This document shows positions 36,950 to 46,771 of a stretch of DNA of 64,000 nucleotides, piece by piece (position 1 is the stretch's first letter; the number at the start of each line of letters is the position of its first letter). A program made the position numbers and the translations under genes. The stretch comes from Bin87 sp965220095 (GTDB lineage: Bacteria > Chloroflexota > Dehalococcoidia > Lucifugimonadales > UBA3495): contig OZ244805.1 in assembly GCA_965220095.1 (NCBI GenBank), forward strand, positions 4,092,001 to 4,156,000, given 5' to 3'. Below the pieces are notes generated by a model that did no database searches, was not told the origin of the DNA, and saw only the letters and a program-made list of their open reading frames with translations.

Positions 36950-37921
36950 ATGGAAAAGAACTACAGTATTTGCGTGGGAGCCGTGGGTTTCGGCGGCGGC
37001 GTCTGGCACAGCCCCGATGGGGGAGAGAACTGGAACCGCATTAGAGATCCGTTCCCTCTGGGGAGCCAGGTCAGGGCGCTGGCGCCCTACCCCGATGATC
37101 CCTCCCGGATCCTGGCAGGATCGGATCACGGCGTCTATCGCAGCGAAGACCGGGGAGCGACCTGGGAGAAGTTATGGTCGCCCATGGATGGTATGCCCAT
37201 CTGGTCAATCGCCATAGACCCGCAGGACACCCAAACCATTTTCGTTGGCATCAAACCGGCGGCGCTTTTCCGCTCCCGTGACGGAGGCCAGAGCTGGACC
37301 AAGCTATCCGTACAGATGGCTCAGGAATGCCACATCGGCCCGCCCATGGTAACGATGCTGATGGTTGACCCCAAGGATCACCGCACCGTTTGGGCTGGCG
37401 TCGAAGTCGACGGTGTGTACCGCAGTCTGGACGGCGGCGACACCTGGACCCATGTGGAAGGTGGAGTACACCCCGACATCCACGGCATGGCAATCAGCCC
37501 GGGCGAGCCCAACAAAGTGTTTGCCAGCACTCCCCGGGAGATATTCGAAACAACCGACATGGGCGAGAGCTGGCAATCGGTGGTAACCACCGATCGGTTT
37601 GTTCTTCCCTACAGCAGAGGCATTGCTATCAAACCGGACAACCCCAACGTTATATTCGCCGCGGTGGGCGATACGGCCATTGGCAGCACCGGCGCAATCC
37701 AGCGTTCCAAAGACGCCGGACAAACCTGGGAAACCCGGCCCCTCCCGGTGGAACCCAACTCCAACATCTGGTCCATCGCCACACATCCGGCCGACCCCGA
37801 TTTCGTGCTCGCGTCCAGCCTGCTTGGCGAGGTTTATTCCAGTAGCGACGCTGGGGAATCGTGGCAGAAGTTCAAGCGCGAGTTCAGCGAAGTGGGCGCC
37901 ATGGCCTGGGTGCCCAACTAG
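36950..37921 (+). CDS. BNR-repeat beta-propeller protein
   Basis: 323 residues. ATG 36950 is preferred over an in-frame GTG-like start 54 bases upstream because GGAGGA lies 9 bases before it. Asp boxes recur: SPDGGENWNRI, SEDRGATWEKL, SRDGGQSWTKL, SLDGGDTWTHV, SKDAGQTWETR and SSDAGESWQKF, so six blades can be recognised. The product is presumably a soluble propeller, with no signal peptide. It is related to the gene at 34764. Function unknown; glycan or protein scaffold binding is the usual guess. Confidence 0.85.
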   Translation: MEKNYSICVGAVGFGGGVWHSPDGGENWNRIRDPFPLGSQVRALAPYPDDPSRILAGSDHGVYRSEDRGATWEKLWSPMDGMPIWSIAIDPQDTQTIFVGIKPAALFRSRDGGQSWTKLSVQMAQECHIGPPMVTMLMVDPKDHRTVWAGVEVDGVYRSLDGGDTWTHVEGGVHPDIHGMAISPGEPNKVFASTPREIFETTDMGESWQSVVTTDRFVLPYSRGIAIKPDNPNVIFAAVGDTAIGSTGAIQRSKDAGQTWETRPLPVEPNSNIWSIATHPADPDFVLASSLLGEVYSSSDAGESWQKFKREFSEVGAMAWVPN

Positions 37922-38115
37922 GCATATCCATACGTTTCGCCCGGGAACATCGAGCATCGACCCAGCGCGCTGTGGGGGCGGAGGCAATTCCGCCCCTTTG
38001 GTAAATAATTCAAGCCGTGTTTCGGCCATTCACCGCTGCCAAAGCAATCCCCGCAATCCACAAATGCGACGGCTTGCAGGGCCAACGCATTCTAACTTTA
38101 GGTGGCCTGATAAAT

Positions 38116-38210
38116 CGTCATTCCCGCGAAAGCGGGAATCCATACAGATTGCTTCCAGGCAGTTGACGTACAACCAAGCCACTTGGATTCCCGCTTTCGC
38201 GGGAATGACG
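38116..38210. repeat. Inverted pair of GCGAAAGC palindromic repeats
   Basis: Arms 38116-38142 and 38184-38210 are nearly perfect inverted copies (ATTCCCGCGAAAGCGGGAAT core) around a 41-base centre. It is the same family as 23703-23805. Apart from this and the promoter below, the gap 37922-38529 shows nothing recognisable. Confidence 0.88.
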
Positions 38211-38290
38211 GGCACCTCAAAAACCGATTCAATTAGAATGCGGTTGCCCTGTGACGGCTTGCCCCGCCCCCAAAGGTGGTATTTCGCCCG

Positions 38291-38299
38291 TGCTATAAT
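38291..38299 (+). promoter_or_regulatory. Extended -10 promoter of the S49 peptidase operon
   Basis: TGCTATAAT is a perfect extended -10 box. It would give a leader of about 225 bases before ATG 38530. Confidence 0.5.
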
Positions 38300-38529
38300 C
38301 TGGCTGCATTCTGCGGGTACTCGATACATCGTTATGGTATTGAGCTCACCAACTGTCGGATGCAGATAAACCCAACAATAAACGGCCGATTCCCGTCATC
38401 GCGCCCTTCAGATTTCTTTGACATCGATAGGATATGCCAAATGTTCCCAGTTGCCGCCGGAACGCTGCGCAACCAACGGCGAGTACCTTCCACACCGGAA
38501 TCAGAATCGGGATGGGATGAGGCTAATCA

Positions 38530-39576
38530 ATGCGTATAGTATCGAAGCTGGGGCGGCTCATTGCCAGTTGGTACCTGATTGTCCCGTTGTTGGTCAGTCT
38601 GGGTGTCGTTGTCGGCGTTGTGGTTTTTTTCTACGCTTTCCCTGGCAAGCCCAGCATCGGGGTCATCAATATCCCGTTCACGGTCATCAACGACCGATCT
38701 GCTTTCATAATCGGCGAATACCTTTCCTACGCTCGTGAAGACGATTCCATCAACGCGGTGGTCATCAATCTCACCAGCCCGGGCGGTGGTGCGGCAGCCA
38801 GCGAACTCCTGTACATGCGAACTCGTCGATTACGGGACGAAAAGCCCGTCGTGCTGGTGATGAATGGACTAGTTGCCAGCGGTGGCTATATGATGGCCAT
38901 GGGAAGCACCTACTCTTATTCCCTGCCGTCGTCCCTGGTGGGTAATGTGGGAGTGGTTTCGTTCGCACCTCCCTTGATTCCTTCCGTTCCCGACGAAAAC
39001 CTGGTGTTCACCGGCCCTTACAAGCTCTCAGGCGCATCCAGAAGAGACTGGATGGACACCATGGACCAGTTGAAACGGTCCTTTGCGCAGATAGTGGTAT
39101 CCGAACGCCGTGACCGGCTGCGCATCTCTGAGGCTGAACTGACCCAGGGACGCATCTATTCCGGAACAGAAGCCGCGCGGCTGGGTTTGGTGGACGCCGT
39201 AGGCAGCGATGCCGAAGCAATTGCAAAAGCGGCCGAACTGGCTGGAATCTCCAACTACAGTTTGGTAGACGTTAACTTTGCCGCACAGCGGGCGCTGCTG
39301 GAGCGGCTGCGCCAGACGCTGGCGCCGATGGGCGACGATTTAAGCTCAAGTTTGGCGCCACCCATCGATCTGCTGTCGGCGCAACAAGATTTACGCGACC
39401 CCAACTTGGAGCAGTCGGCAACAGACTCCAATGCTGCGTTGTCCCGGATGGAGGCCATGCGCGGATTGATATTTGCCGGACCGCTGGGCGGCAACGCAAC
39501 AGAGCCACTTCCCGATTTCCCGCTGGAAATACGCCAACCGAACCTGTACTACGTGTATGTGGGCCATGATCCCTAG
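38530..39576 (+). CDS. S49 family (SppA-like) membrane serine peptidase
   Basis: 348 residues from ATG 38530 (GATGAGG site). One N-terminal TM (about 15-37) anchors a ClpP-fold domain. VINLTSPGGGAAASELLY gives the oxyanion region, Ser117 in GLVASGGYMMAMG the nucleophile and Lys165 in GPYKLSGASR the general base, the Ser-Lys dyad of S49 peptidases. EAxxLGLVDAVGS closes the fold. It would cleave membrane-embedded or remnant peptides. The gene overlaps the next by 11 bases, so it forms a tight operon with a membrane protein and a lipoprotein, which may be its partners. Confidence 0.88.
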   Translation: MRIVSKLGRLIASWYLIVPLLVSLGVVVGVVVFFYAFPGKPSIGVINIPFTVINDRSAFIIGEYLSYAREDDSINAVVINLTSPGGGAAASELLYMRTRRLRDEKPVVLVMNGLVASGGYMMAMGSTYSYSLPSSLVGNVGVVSFAPPLIPSVPDENLVFTGPYKLSGASRRDWMDTMDQLKRSFAQIVVSERRDRLRISEAELTQGRIYSGTEAARLGLVDAVGSDAEAIAKAAELAGISNYSLVDVNFAAQRALLERLRQTLAPMGDDLSSSLAPPIDLLSAQQDLRDPNLEQSATDSNAALSRMEAMRGLIFAGPLGGNATEPLPDFPLEIRQPNLYYVYVGHDP

Positions 39577-40951
39577 ACTGGGCTTGTTGGCGCTATTCCC
39601 GTTTTTTGCAGCCGTCGTCTTCTTTGGCGCATTCTGGTTCTTTTACCGCGGCGACGACGGTCCCTCGCCTTCGGTGAATGTCCCCTTCCAGCAGATAGAA
39701 TCATCGGCCGCACCCTCCGGGGATTTTGTGGATTCACCCCAAGTGCGAGTTAAGCGCGGCCTGTTCCTGATTGATGCAGTGCATGCTAATGCCTTCAGAG
39801 AGACCGAAATCATCACCCTGCGCTCCCGCGTGGCGAGTCGAGGATACGACGTAGAACTCGTAGGCGATTTCTCCGCTACATCCGCTAAATCCAAAGACAC
39901 CCGGCTCGCCCGGCTCGAGGAAAAGTTGCGAAGGGCTGATAGTTTTATGACGATCCTGCCCAGAATAGCTTACACCGATGCCGAAATAGCCCTGGTGGAA
40001 CGATTTGTGCGCAAAGGCGGGAAGTTGCTGCTGATTTCCGACCCGACACGTCCCCAAAGAATTAACGGACTGGCGGAAAGATTCGGACTGGAGTTTCAGC
40101 CGGACTATCTCTACAACGTGGCTGAATACGATCTGAACTTTCAGCACATTTACGTTCGGGACTTTCTTCCCGACCAACTTACCACCGGCCTCGATGCTGT
40201 TGTCCTTTACACCGCCGGCTCGATTCGATCCGCCGGGCCCGGTGTTGCTTTTACCGACGCAAATACGCAATCTTCCGTTGTGGGATCAAGCGGCAACCTG
40301 AATCCCATTGTCCGGGGAAACAACCGAAACGTCGTAGGCATTTCCGACCTGACTTTCCTGATTCCTCCCCATAATGCCGTGCTGGACAACGACAGGCTGG
40401 TTTCCAATATTGCCGACTATCTGACCTCCAGCGAGCGGGAATACGACCTCGCTGACTTCCCGCACTTTTACAATCGGGGCCCCAACGATAGCGTTGACAT
40501 TTTGGTGGGGCAGCCATCCGTGCTGAATGCTGGCGTAGCGATCAGAAACGGATTATCGGAAATTGGTTTGTCCTCTCAATTGAAGGACTCGGAGGACATC
40601 AGCCGCGACACGGTGTTTGTGGGACTCTACGAGGATGCGCCTCAAATGGGCCGCTACCTGCAAGCCTCAGGCATAGCCGTTGGCGATACTCTGGAAACCC
40701 CTTACGCCCCCGGGCTTCCCCTCAGCGGTACCACGATCACGGCACTGGCCCGAACCCAGGATCGGTACGTTTTGGTGATCCTCGCCGATGCGCCGAAAAC
40801 CTTGAGTGATGCCGTTGAACAATTGCTTACCGGGGAATTCAGGAGCTCCCTGGTCAGTGATTATGCAGGAGTAACAACATCATTAATAAAGCCCGAATCG
40901 AGAAAGCCCGAACCGACACCGAGAAAGCCCGAATCGACGCCCGCGCCTTGA
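39566..40951 (+). CDS. Membrane-anchored protein with DUF4350/GldG-like domain
   Basis: 461 residues from ATG 39566, inside the end of the S49 gene; the longer open frame upstream is an overlap artefact. One TM at about 7-24 (LLALFPFFAAVVFFGAFWFF). The soluble part has ARLEEKLRRADSFMTILPRI, then VERFVRKGGKLLLISDPTRP. This DUF4350-like pattern is found in GldG-type and gliding/ABC-accessory proteins, where it binds a partner rather than catalysing. The tail is a Pro/Lys/Glu-rich PESRKPEPTPRKPES stretch. The stop overlaps the next start (TGATG). Function unknown. Confidence 0.72.
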   Translation: MIPRLGLLALFPFFAAVVFFGAFWFFYRGDDGPSPSVNVPFQQIESSAAPSGDFVDSPQVRVKRGLFLIDAVHANAFRETEIITLRSRVASRGYDVELVGDFSATSAKSKDTRLARLEEKLRRADSFMTILPRIAYTDAEIALVERFVRKGGKLLLISDPTRPQRINGLAERFGLEFQPDYLYNVAEYDLNFQHIYVRDFLPDQLTTGLDAVVLYTAGSIRSAGPGVAFTDANTQSSVVGSSGNLNPIVRGNNRNVVGISDLTFLIPPHNAVLDNDRLVSNIADYLTSSEREYDLADFPHFYNRGPNDSVDILVGQPSVLNAGVAIRNGLSEIGLSSQLKDSEDISRDTVFVGLYEDAPQMGRYLQASGIAVGDTLETPYAPGLPLSGTTITALARTQDRYVLVILADAPKTLSDAVEQLLTGEFRSSLVSDYAGVTTSLIKPESRKPEPTPRKPESTPAP

Positions 40952-42105
40952 TGTGCGGAGTAGTGTTTGTGTTGGTTGCCGCAATCGCTTGCACCCCAGC
41001 CGGCAACCCTCCCGCAGAGACACCTCCGACCACCATGCCCGAAGTCCAGTCCGCCGCACCCTTGCCCCCAACGGCACGTGAGGCGGTGGATCAGTTCGTC
41101 GAACAGCGCCGTCTCAACCAGCAGGCGCGCGCCCAGTTCCATTCCGAATTCGACAGTTGGCGTGCCGGTCTGAACTCCTGCGATGCCATTTCAGCACAAA
41201 GGGCATTCGAGGATTTCGCCTCCGACTTTAATGGCGTCACGGCGCTGGCCCGGAACCTTCCCCGCACTGCCAATACCAGCGAGTTCGCCGACCTGGTAGT
41301 CAACTCTGTTGAGGAGGAGGCGAAAGCGCTCCGCGCGTTGCGAGACCGCTGGCACCCCAACAACCCCGCGTCCCGCGAGCTGGTGGAAGCGCGGCGTTCG
41401 GATGCCGGCGCGGCTCAACAGCAGGCGGGAGGCATGGCCTCCGACCTGCTGAGGAACGCCGGAGCCGGATCTGCTGACACAGAAACTGAAGCATCGGCTG
41501 GATTCGCTGAATCCTTTGGGGAAATCAAGGAAACCTGGGAAACGTTCCACGATGACTACACTAGCCAGGACGGGCTCTCGGAAAGCGATGATCCGGACGA
41601 AACCCTTAAACAGTTCGACAAGCTCATTGAGCGTTTCGGCGAAATGATTGAAGAAAGTGAGGAGGCCTTGGACGCAACGGCCACCACCAACGAGGACGCC
41701 GGGTCCCGCGCGGAACGGGAGGCCGACGCACGTCAGTTCGGCAGTCGGCTCAGCGCTCTCCGTGCGGCGTGGAACGCATTCCACCAACGTTACGACGATT
41801 GGTGGCAGACGGAAGGCGGATGTGACCGGGAGACGGTACACAAGGATCTGGAGCAGTTCAGGTTGCGCAGCTCGGAACTATCCAGGGCGGTGCGCGACCT
41901 CCCCCAATCCAGTTACCTGTTGCCCATCTATAACCTGCTGACGGAAGCTGCGGGACGCGAGGAAGCGTCGATCCGCACACTGTCCAATTCCTGGCAACCG
42001 TTCGCGACCGACCCTTTCAAGCCGGCAGATCAGGAGCGGGTTATTGCCGAACGGCTGCGCCGACAGGCTGCCATCGCCTTGCAAGAATTGCGAGAACGGT
42101 ACTAA
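40951..42105 (+). CDS. Predicted lipoprotein, helical, unknown function
   Basis: 384 residues from ATG 40951, overlapping the previous stop. The very short signal MCGVVFVLVAAIAC lacks the usual positive charge; Cys14 is the probable lipidation site, followed by a Pro/Thr-rich linker. The rest is acidic and helical with two similar blocks (HSEFDSWRAGLNSCDAISAQ near 55 and FHQRYDDWWQTEGGCDRETV near 275, each with a Cys, and each followed by a LARNLP/AVRDLP motif). This suggests an internal duplication, possibly disulfide-linked. It is the third gene of the S49 peptidase operon. I do not recognise the family. Confidence 0.75.
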   Translation: MCGVVFVLVAAIACTPAGNPPAETPPTTMPEVQSAAPLPPTAREAVDQFVEQRRLNQQARAQFHSEFDSWRAGLNSCDAISAQRAFEDFASDFNGVTALARNLPRTANTSEFADLVVNSVEEEAKALRALRDRWHPNNPASRELVEARRSDAGAAQQQAGGMASDLLRNAGAGSADTETEASAGFAESFGEIKETWETFHDDYTSQDGLSESDDPDETLKQFDKLIERFGEMIEESEEALDATATTNEDAGSRAEREADARQFGSRLSALRAAWNAFHQRYDDWWQTEGGCDRETVHKDLEQFRLRSSELSRAVRDLPQSSYLLPIYNLLTEAAGREEASIRTLSNSWQPFATDPFKPADQERVIAERLRRQAAIALQELRERY

Positions 42106-42430
42106 CGCCTCAACGCTACATTAGGTAACGTTGGTCTTCCGGTACCGTTGGTCAGACTAACCGATGCAAACCGGTTGGTGTATAGCGACCCGCCGCCAGA
42201 AGCAGGTCAAAAACCACGCCCGATACCGGTGTCGAGCGACTGGCTGATTGCTGAATCCCCCGGCTGCATCTGGCCCCGTCATGACGTAGCCCAGAACAGG
42301 CGGAACCCGTCTGCTGTCGACTCGGCGCCATTCGGTGCACGTTGGGACAATCAGGTTATACTCACCGGAACCACGGCCGGTGTCCATCGTTTTGGATACC
42401 GGCGGACTAACGGATTACAGGAGAACAAAT
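42106..42430. other. Intergenic region with a possible -10
   Basis: No gene. TATACT at 42357-42362 is a possible -10 for the CoA-transferase at 42431, without a matching -35. Confidence 0.3.
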
Positions 42431-43615
42431 ATGGTTGAGAATGGCGCCGGGGCTGTACTGGATGGCGTGCGGATATTGGAATTGGCCCGCTGGCAAGCGG
42501 CGCCGCGCGGTGGATTGATCCTGCGGGACATGGGGGCAGAGGTCATCAAGCTGGAGTGGCGCAAAGGCGCTGACCTGCGAGACTCTGGCCCGTTCGTGGG
42601 GAAGATGAGTGTTCAGTTCGCGGCGTACAACCGTGGCAAGAAGAGCATCACCCTCAACACGCGCCACGCTAAAGGCAAGGATCTGTTTTTCCGACTGCTG
42701 GAGGTTTCCGACGTAGTCCTGGAAAACTTTCGTCCCGGCACCATGGCCGAAATGGGATTCGGCTACGAAGAGCTATGCAAGGTGAATCCGGGCATCATTC
42801 TCGCCTCGGTATCGGGCTTCGGGCAATACGGCCCCTATCGCGACCGCCAGTGTTTTGACCCTATCATCCAGGCGATGAGCGGTTTCGGCGACCAGACCGG
42901 CCGGGGATTCGACCAACCCATCATGGGCAACGGCCCGGTCATGGACCGCACCGCCGCTCTCCATGCGGTCATCGGCATACTGGGCGCGCTGCGGCACCGC
43001 GACCGGACCGGCGAGGGGCAATGGCTGGAAGTGGCAATGCTGGATGGCGGCATCACCCTGGAGGAAGTCGCCCTGGCCATGTGCTACGAGACCAACACCA
43101 ATGATTTCTTGAGGGTGGGCACCTTCCTGCGGTGCAAAGACGGTTGGGTTACCACCGGAGCCGCCCGCGCCGGAATGTGGGAGCGGATGCTCAAGGTAAT
43201 GGGGTACGACGAACTATCCGAGGACCCGCAGTTCGCTGCGCCGATGTTCGCTACCGATATGGCAGAAGTACGCATGGAATTGTTGCGCCTCTGGTGCGAG
43301 GAACGCTCGGTACAGGAGGTGGAAGAATCCCTGGTGGGCGCCGACATACCATTTGGCGCCGTCAAGTCCATTCCCGAGGTGCTCGCAGATCGACATATGT
43401 GGGAGCGCGAGGTGATGGTTGAGGCAGAAATCCCCGACCCGCCGGGCAAGACGATGCTGGTGCCCGGCCCCACCATCATCAAGTTCTCCAAAACACCCAC
43501 CACCGCCGGGCCCATCCCCAACTACGGGGAGCACAACCAGGAAATCTACGGTGACCTTCTCGGCCTCACTGAACCCGACCTTGCTGGCCTGGTAGACCTG
43601 GGGGTTATCACCTAA
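42431..43615 (+). CDS. Family III CoA-transferase (CaiB/BaiF)
   Basis: 394 residues from ATG 42431 (ACAGGAG site); the longer open frame upstream lacks a ribosome site. It has LDGVRILELARWQAAPRGGL, DMGAEVIKLEWRKG, NRGKKSITLN, and SGFGQYGPYRDRQCFDPIIQ with Asp at the nucleophile position. The RW in place of the usual GP near the N-terminus is typical of a SAR202-abundant subgroup. It transfers CoA between carboxylic acids; no dedicated partner gene is adjacent. Confidence 0.9.
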   Translation: MVENGAGAVLDGVRILELARWQAAPRGGLILRDMGAEVIKLEWRKGADLRDSGPFVGKMSVQFAAYNRGKKSITLNTRHAKGKDLFFRLLEVSDVVLENFRPGTMAEMGFGYEELCKVNPGIILASVSGFGQYGPYRDRQCFDPIIQAMSGFGDQTGRGFDQPIMGNGPVMDRTAALHAVIGILGALRHRDRTGEGQWLEVAMLDGGITLEEVALAMCYETNTNDFLRVGTFLRCKDGWVTTGAARAGMWERMLKVMGYDELSEDPQFAAPMFATDMAEVRMELLRLWCEERSVQEVEESLVGADIPFGAVKSIPEVLADRHMWEREVMVEAEIPDPPGKTMLVPGPTIIKFSKTPTTAGPIPNYGEHNQEIYGDLLGLTEPDLAGLVDLGVIT

Positions 43616-43670
43616 AGTGGCAGGCTTGACCCGCATCCCGCTCCGAATGATTTCTGCCGAAGCCGCCGGT

Positions 43671-45653
43671 TCAACCTGCCTTCAGTCCCACCAACAATCT
43701 GTCAACGTTCTCTGCTTCCAGCGACAACCGCTCCCACTCGTCCCACAGTAATTCCGCCTCCTCTTTGAGCACTCGATACTGTTCACCGGAGGCTGCCAGC
43801 TGAGTCGGGCCGTCGAACTGGTCGGGCCTGGCGAACATGGTTTCCAGCTCTCCCATGCGGGCTTCGCGGTCGGTCAGCGCGATGTTGATCTCCTCGATAC
43901 GCGTCGCCAGCCGGCGCGCCTCTTTGCCAAGCGACCGTTGCTGCTCCGCTTCCGCGCTCAGCGGCCGGCCGGACCGTCTCCTGACCGGGGCCTGTTGAGT
44001 GGCAGCGTCAGCCGGCACTCGGGAAGTGGTTTTGGCGCCCGAGTTGTCGGTCTCCGTCTGCTTCCGGTACAGATAGCTGTCGTAGTCGCCGGGGAACACC
44101 GTGGGCCGCCCGCCGTCGATCTCGATTATCTTGTTGGCGACCTGCCGTATCAGCGTCCGGTCGTGGGTTATGAGACAAATAGTGCCGTGATAGTCGCCCA
44201 AGGCATCGGCGAGTATTTCCCTGGCAGCGATGTCGAGGTGGTTGGTCGGTTCATCCATGAGGAGCAGGTTACTCGGCTGGAGGAGTAGCTTGGCCAGGGC
44301 CACGCGCGCCTTTTCCCCGCCGGACAGCACCGAGATCGGCTTGAGGAGGTCGTCGCCGCTGAACAGAAATCCACCCAGTGTAGTGCGCAGGTTCTGTTCC
44401 GACTCCCCTGGCGCCGCCTGTTTCAGCTCATCTATGAGCGTATTGCTCGGGTTCAGAAGATCCAGCACGTGCTGCGCGTAGTATGCAGTCGACACGTTGT
44501 GGCCGGTCCGTCGCTCGCCCTCATCAAATGGGAGTACGCCGGCGAGCATCTTCAACATGGTGGTCTTGCCGGCCCCGTTTGGTCCCACCAAAGCAACACG
44601 GTCGCCGCGCGAAAGCGTCAGGTTCATACCTCGGTACACCGCATTATCGCCGTAGAACTTGCTCACGTTGGTCAGCCGTATTACTTCAGCGCCGCTGCGC
44701 GGAGGCTCGGGGAACGAGTAGTGGATTTTCCTGGTCGCCCGTGGCAGCTCAATAACCTTCACTTTTTCGAGCTGCTTCAAACGGCTTTGCACCTGGCTGG
44801 CCTTGGTAGCCTTGGAGCGGAACCGCTCCACGAAGCGCATCTGCTTCTGCATCTCGCGCTCTTGCCTGGCCGCGGCAGCCTGCTTCACCTGGAGGGAGCG
44901 CTCGCGGGCGGCGAGGTAATCGTCATAATTGCCTCGCAGGTGTACCACTTCGTCCGGCTCGATGGCGAGAACCCGATTCGCCACCTGGTTCAGAAAAGTC
45001 CGGTCGTGCGACGTGATGATCACCCCGCCCTGAAAGGAGGCCAGGTACTTCTCAAACCAAAGGTTTGCATCAAGGTCAAGGTGGTTGGTTGGCTCATCCA
45101 ACAACAAAACGTCGGGATTCCTGAACAGCAGCCTGGCGAGGCCGGCCCGCATTACCCAGCCACCACTGAATTCGTTCATGGTACGGAGAAAATCGACCTG
45201 CTTAAAGCCAAGCCCTGAGAGGATCGCCTTGGCTTCGTGGTCCCGATCGTCGCCGCCGGCGGCCTCCAGCTCCCGGTCAAGCTGGCCGAGCTGTTGCAGT
45301 AGATTGCCCTGTCTCGCAGGATCGGTCTCCGCTGACAGGGCCTCGCGGGAGGCAGCGATCCGGTCGCTGAGAGCGATCGCCTCCGAGGCAGCGTCCAGGA
45401 CCTCCTGCAACAATGTCTGGCCCGTAAACGACGCCGGTTCCTGCTTGAGATAGCCCATTGTGGCGTTTCTCCGCCAGGATACGCTCCCTTCTCCCGGCAG
45501 GGTCTCGCCAGCCAGAATGTCCATGAGCGTGGTCTTTCCGGAGCCGTTCGCGCCGATCAGCGCAACACGGTCCCCCGCCGCCACGTTTACGGTAAGCCCT
45601 CTGAAAAGGGTCCGGTCCGAGTAGGCTTTGCTGATGTTGGATGCAAATAACAA
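43671..45653 (-). CDS. ABC-F family ATPase (Uup/YdiF-like)
   Basis: 660 residues with two fused ABC domains and no TM. Domain 1: Walker A GANGSGKTT (about 34-42), signature FSGGWVMRAGLARLL, Walker B LLLDEPTNHLD. An interdomain linker rich in RERSLQVKQAAAARQERE follows. Domain 2: GPNGAGKTT, LSGGEKARVALAKLL, LLMDEPTNHLD. A C-terminal coiled coil follows (about 575-655), as in Uup. ABC-F proteins act on ribosomes as translation factors or antibiotic-protection proteins. Start TTG 45653 is needed to include MLFASNISKAY. The domain 1 signature FSGGW departs from LSGGE. Confidence 0.92.
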   Translation of the reverse strand: MLFASNISKAYSDRTLFRGLTVNVAAGDRVALIGANGSGKTTLMDILAGETLPGEGSVSWRRNATMGYLKQEPASFTGQTLLQEVLDAASEAIALSDRIAASREALSAETDPARQGNLLQQLGQLDRELEAAGGDDRDHEAKAILSGLGFKQVDFLRTMNEFSGGWVMRAGLARLLFRNPDVLLLDEPTNHLDLDANLWFEKYLASFQGGVIITSHDRTFLNQVANRVLAIEPDEVVHLRGNYDDYLAARERSLQVKQAAAARQEREMQKQMRFVERFRSKATKASQVQSRLKQLEKVKVIELPRATRKIHYSFPEPPRSGAEVIRLTNVSKFYGDNAVYRGMNLTLSRGDRVALVGPNGAGKTTMLKMLAGVLPFDEGERRTGHNVSTAYYAQHVLDLLNPSNTLIDELKQAAPGESEQNLRTTLGGFLFSGDDLLKPISVLSGGEKARVALAKLLLQPSNLLLMDEPTNHLDIAAREILADALGDYHGTICLITHDRTLIRQVANKIIEIDGGRPTVFPGDYDSYLYRKQTETDNSGAKTTSRVPADAATQQAPVRRRSGRPLSAEAEQQRSLGKEARRLATRIEEINIALTDREARMGELETMFARPDQFDGPTQLAASGEQYRVLKEEAELLWDEWERLSLEAENVDRLLVGLKAG

Positions 45654-46017
45654 TTCGGTACGCCCAAATAGACATTATAAACACTGAATGCAGATTCAAG
45701 GAACCACCGGGCGTTTTCGATCATGGCCTTGCGCTTGTCCACGCAAACAGATTTCTCCGCTCACCCTGAGTTGCTCGAAGGGCGCCCATCCATGCTTCAA
45801 CAGGCTCGTAATTAGCCAATTGTCCGGTTGGCAGCCGCCCATCAAAGGCCATGGGTTTTCAACCGTCCAGGGTTTGGCGCTGGTTGAAACCCCGTTCCGC
45901 GTGATCGCTTTCAGGTAAGTATTTTTTATCGATGAATAGACCACACACGTGATAGACTGTACGCCATTTTCAGGCGTACTTATTGATACGAAATCACGAC
46001 ACATCATAGGCAACCCC
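45654..46017. other. Intergenic region with one short repeat
   Basis: No gene found. It contains a copy of the CCGCTCACCCTGAG...TCGAAGG short repeat at about 45757-45783, related to those at 35950 and within the IS701-like transposases. Confidence 0.45.
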
Positions 46018-46423
46018 GTGTTTGGTATAACTGCGCTAACATCAGCCCAAAAAGCGGTCGGCTTCGTCCTGCTTCCCATCCTGTTTGCCTCGCCGGCCTG
46101 CTGGCCCTGACGGCAACGCAGGTTCATGGGGAAGGGGAACCAGGCCGGGTGGGCGCCCCAACCCTCGCTTCCAGCAGTACGCAAATTAGGGTCGCTTGGG
46201 AACCGCCCGGCGACACCGGAAGCTCTGCCATAACCAGCTACAAGATGCAGTACCGCAAAAACGACGGTACGGGATGGACTTCCTGGACCGAAGAAACCTA
46301 CAACGTCACCGCCAACAACGATGCCACCGATTCCAACCCTTCACTCGGCGATTCATTCGATGCCGAAGACACTAGCTACGTCACCAAGGGGTCCCTGTAC
46401 GAAGTCCAGGTGCGCGCTACTAA
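46018..46423 (+). pseudogene. Secreted fibronectin type III protein, 5' fragment
   Basis: GTG 46018 opens MFGITALTSAQKAVGFVLLP and then a hydrophobic signal peptide. After ILFA (about 46089) the frame changes by one base and continues LAGLLALTATQ into an FN3 domain (TQIRVAWEPPGDTGSSAITS, then YEVQVRA). A single missing C in the signal peptide would explain the shift. The gene is cut at a TAA by the left end of the first IS701-like element, and no continuation is found on its far side. It was probably a large cell-surface adhesin-like protein. Confidence 0.65.
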
Positions 46424-46771
46424 GCTGGACTTTCCGCATTTCAAGCGGCGTAAGCCAGGGAATCGACAAGTCGGTGGTACAGAGCGACTGGGAGTTCCTG
46501 CGTATCGGGGTCGACGGCCGACGTTGAAAAACCCTCCGAGGCCAGCCACAGGTGGCGTCGCACCAGGGCAATGGCGTCCACGAAGGTCGGCGATGGTTTG
46601 TCGTACCAGGCCGCTCGGCGCTGGGTCATGTGGCGCTGTTTTTGCAACCCGTGGGCGGCCAGGGTGGTCCAGGAGAAGATTCCCAGCAGGACGGGCGTGG
46701 TGCGGGCGATGGCCAGGTCGGACCACTGGCGTTGGGTTTCCACGCCCAGGTGGGTCCGCACCTCCTGAAAG

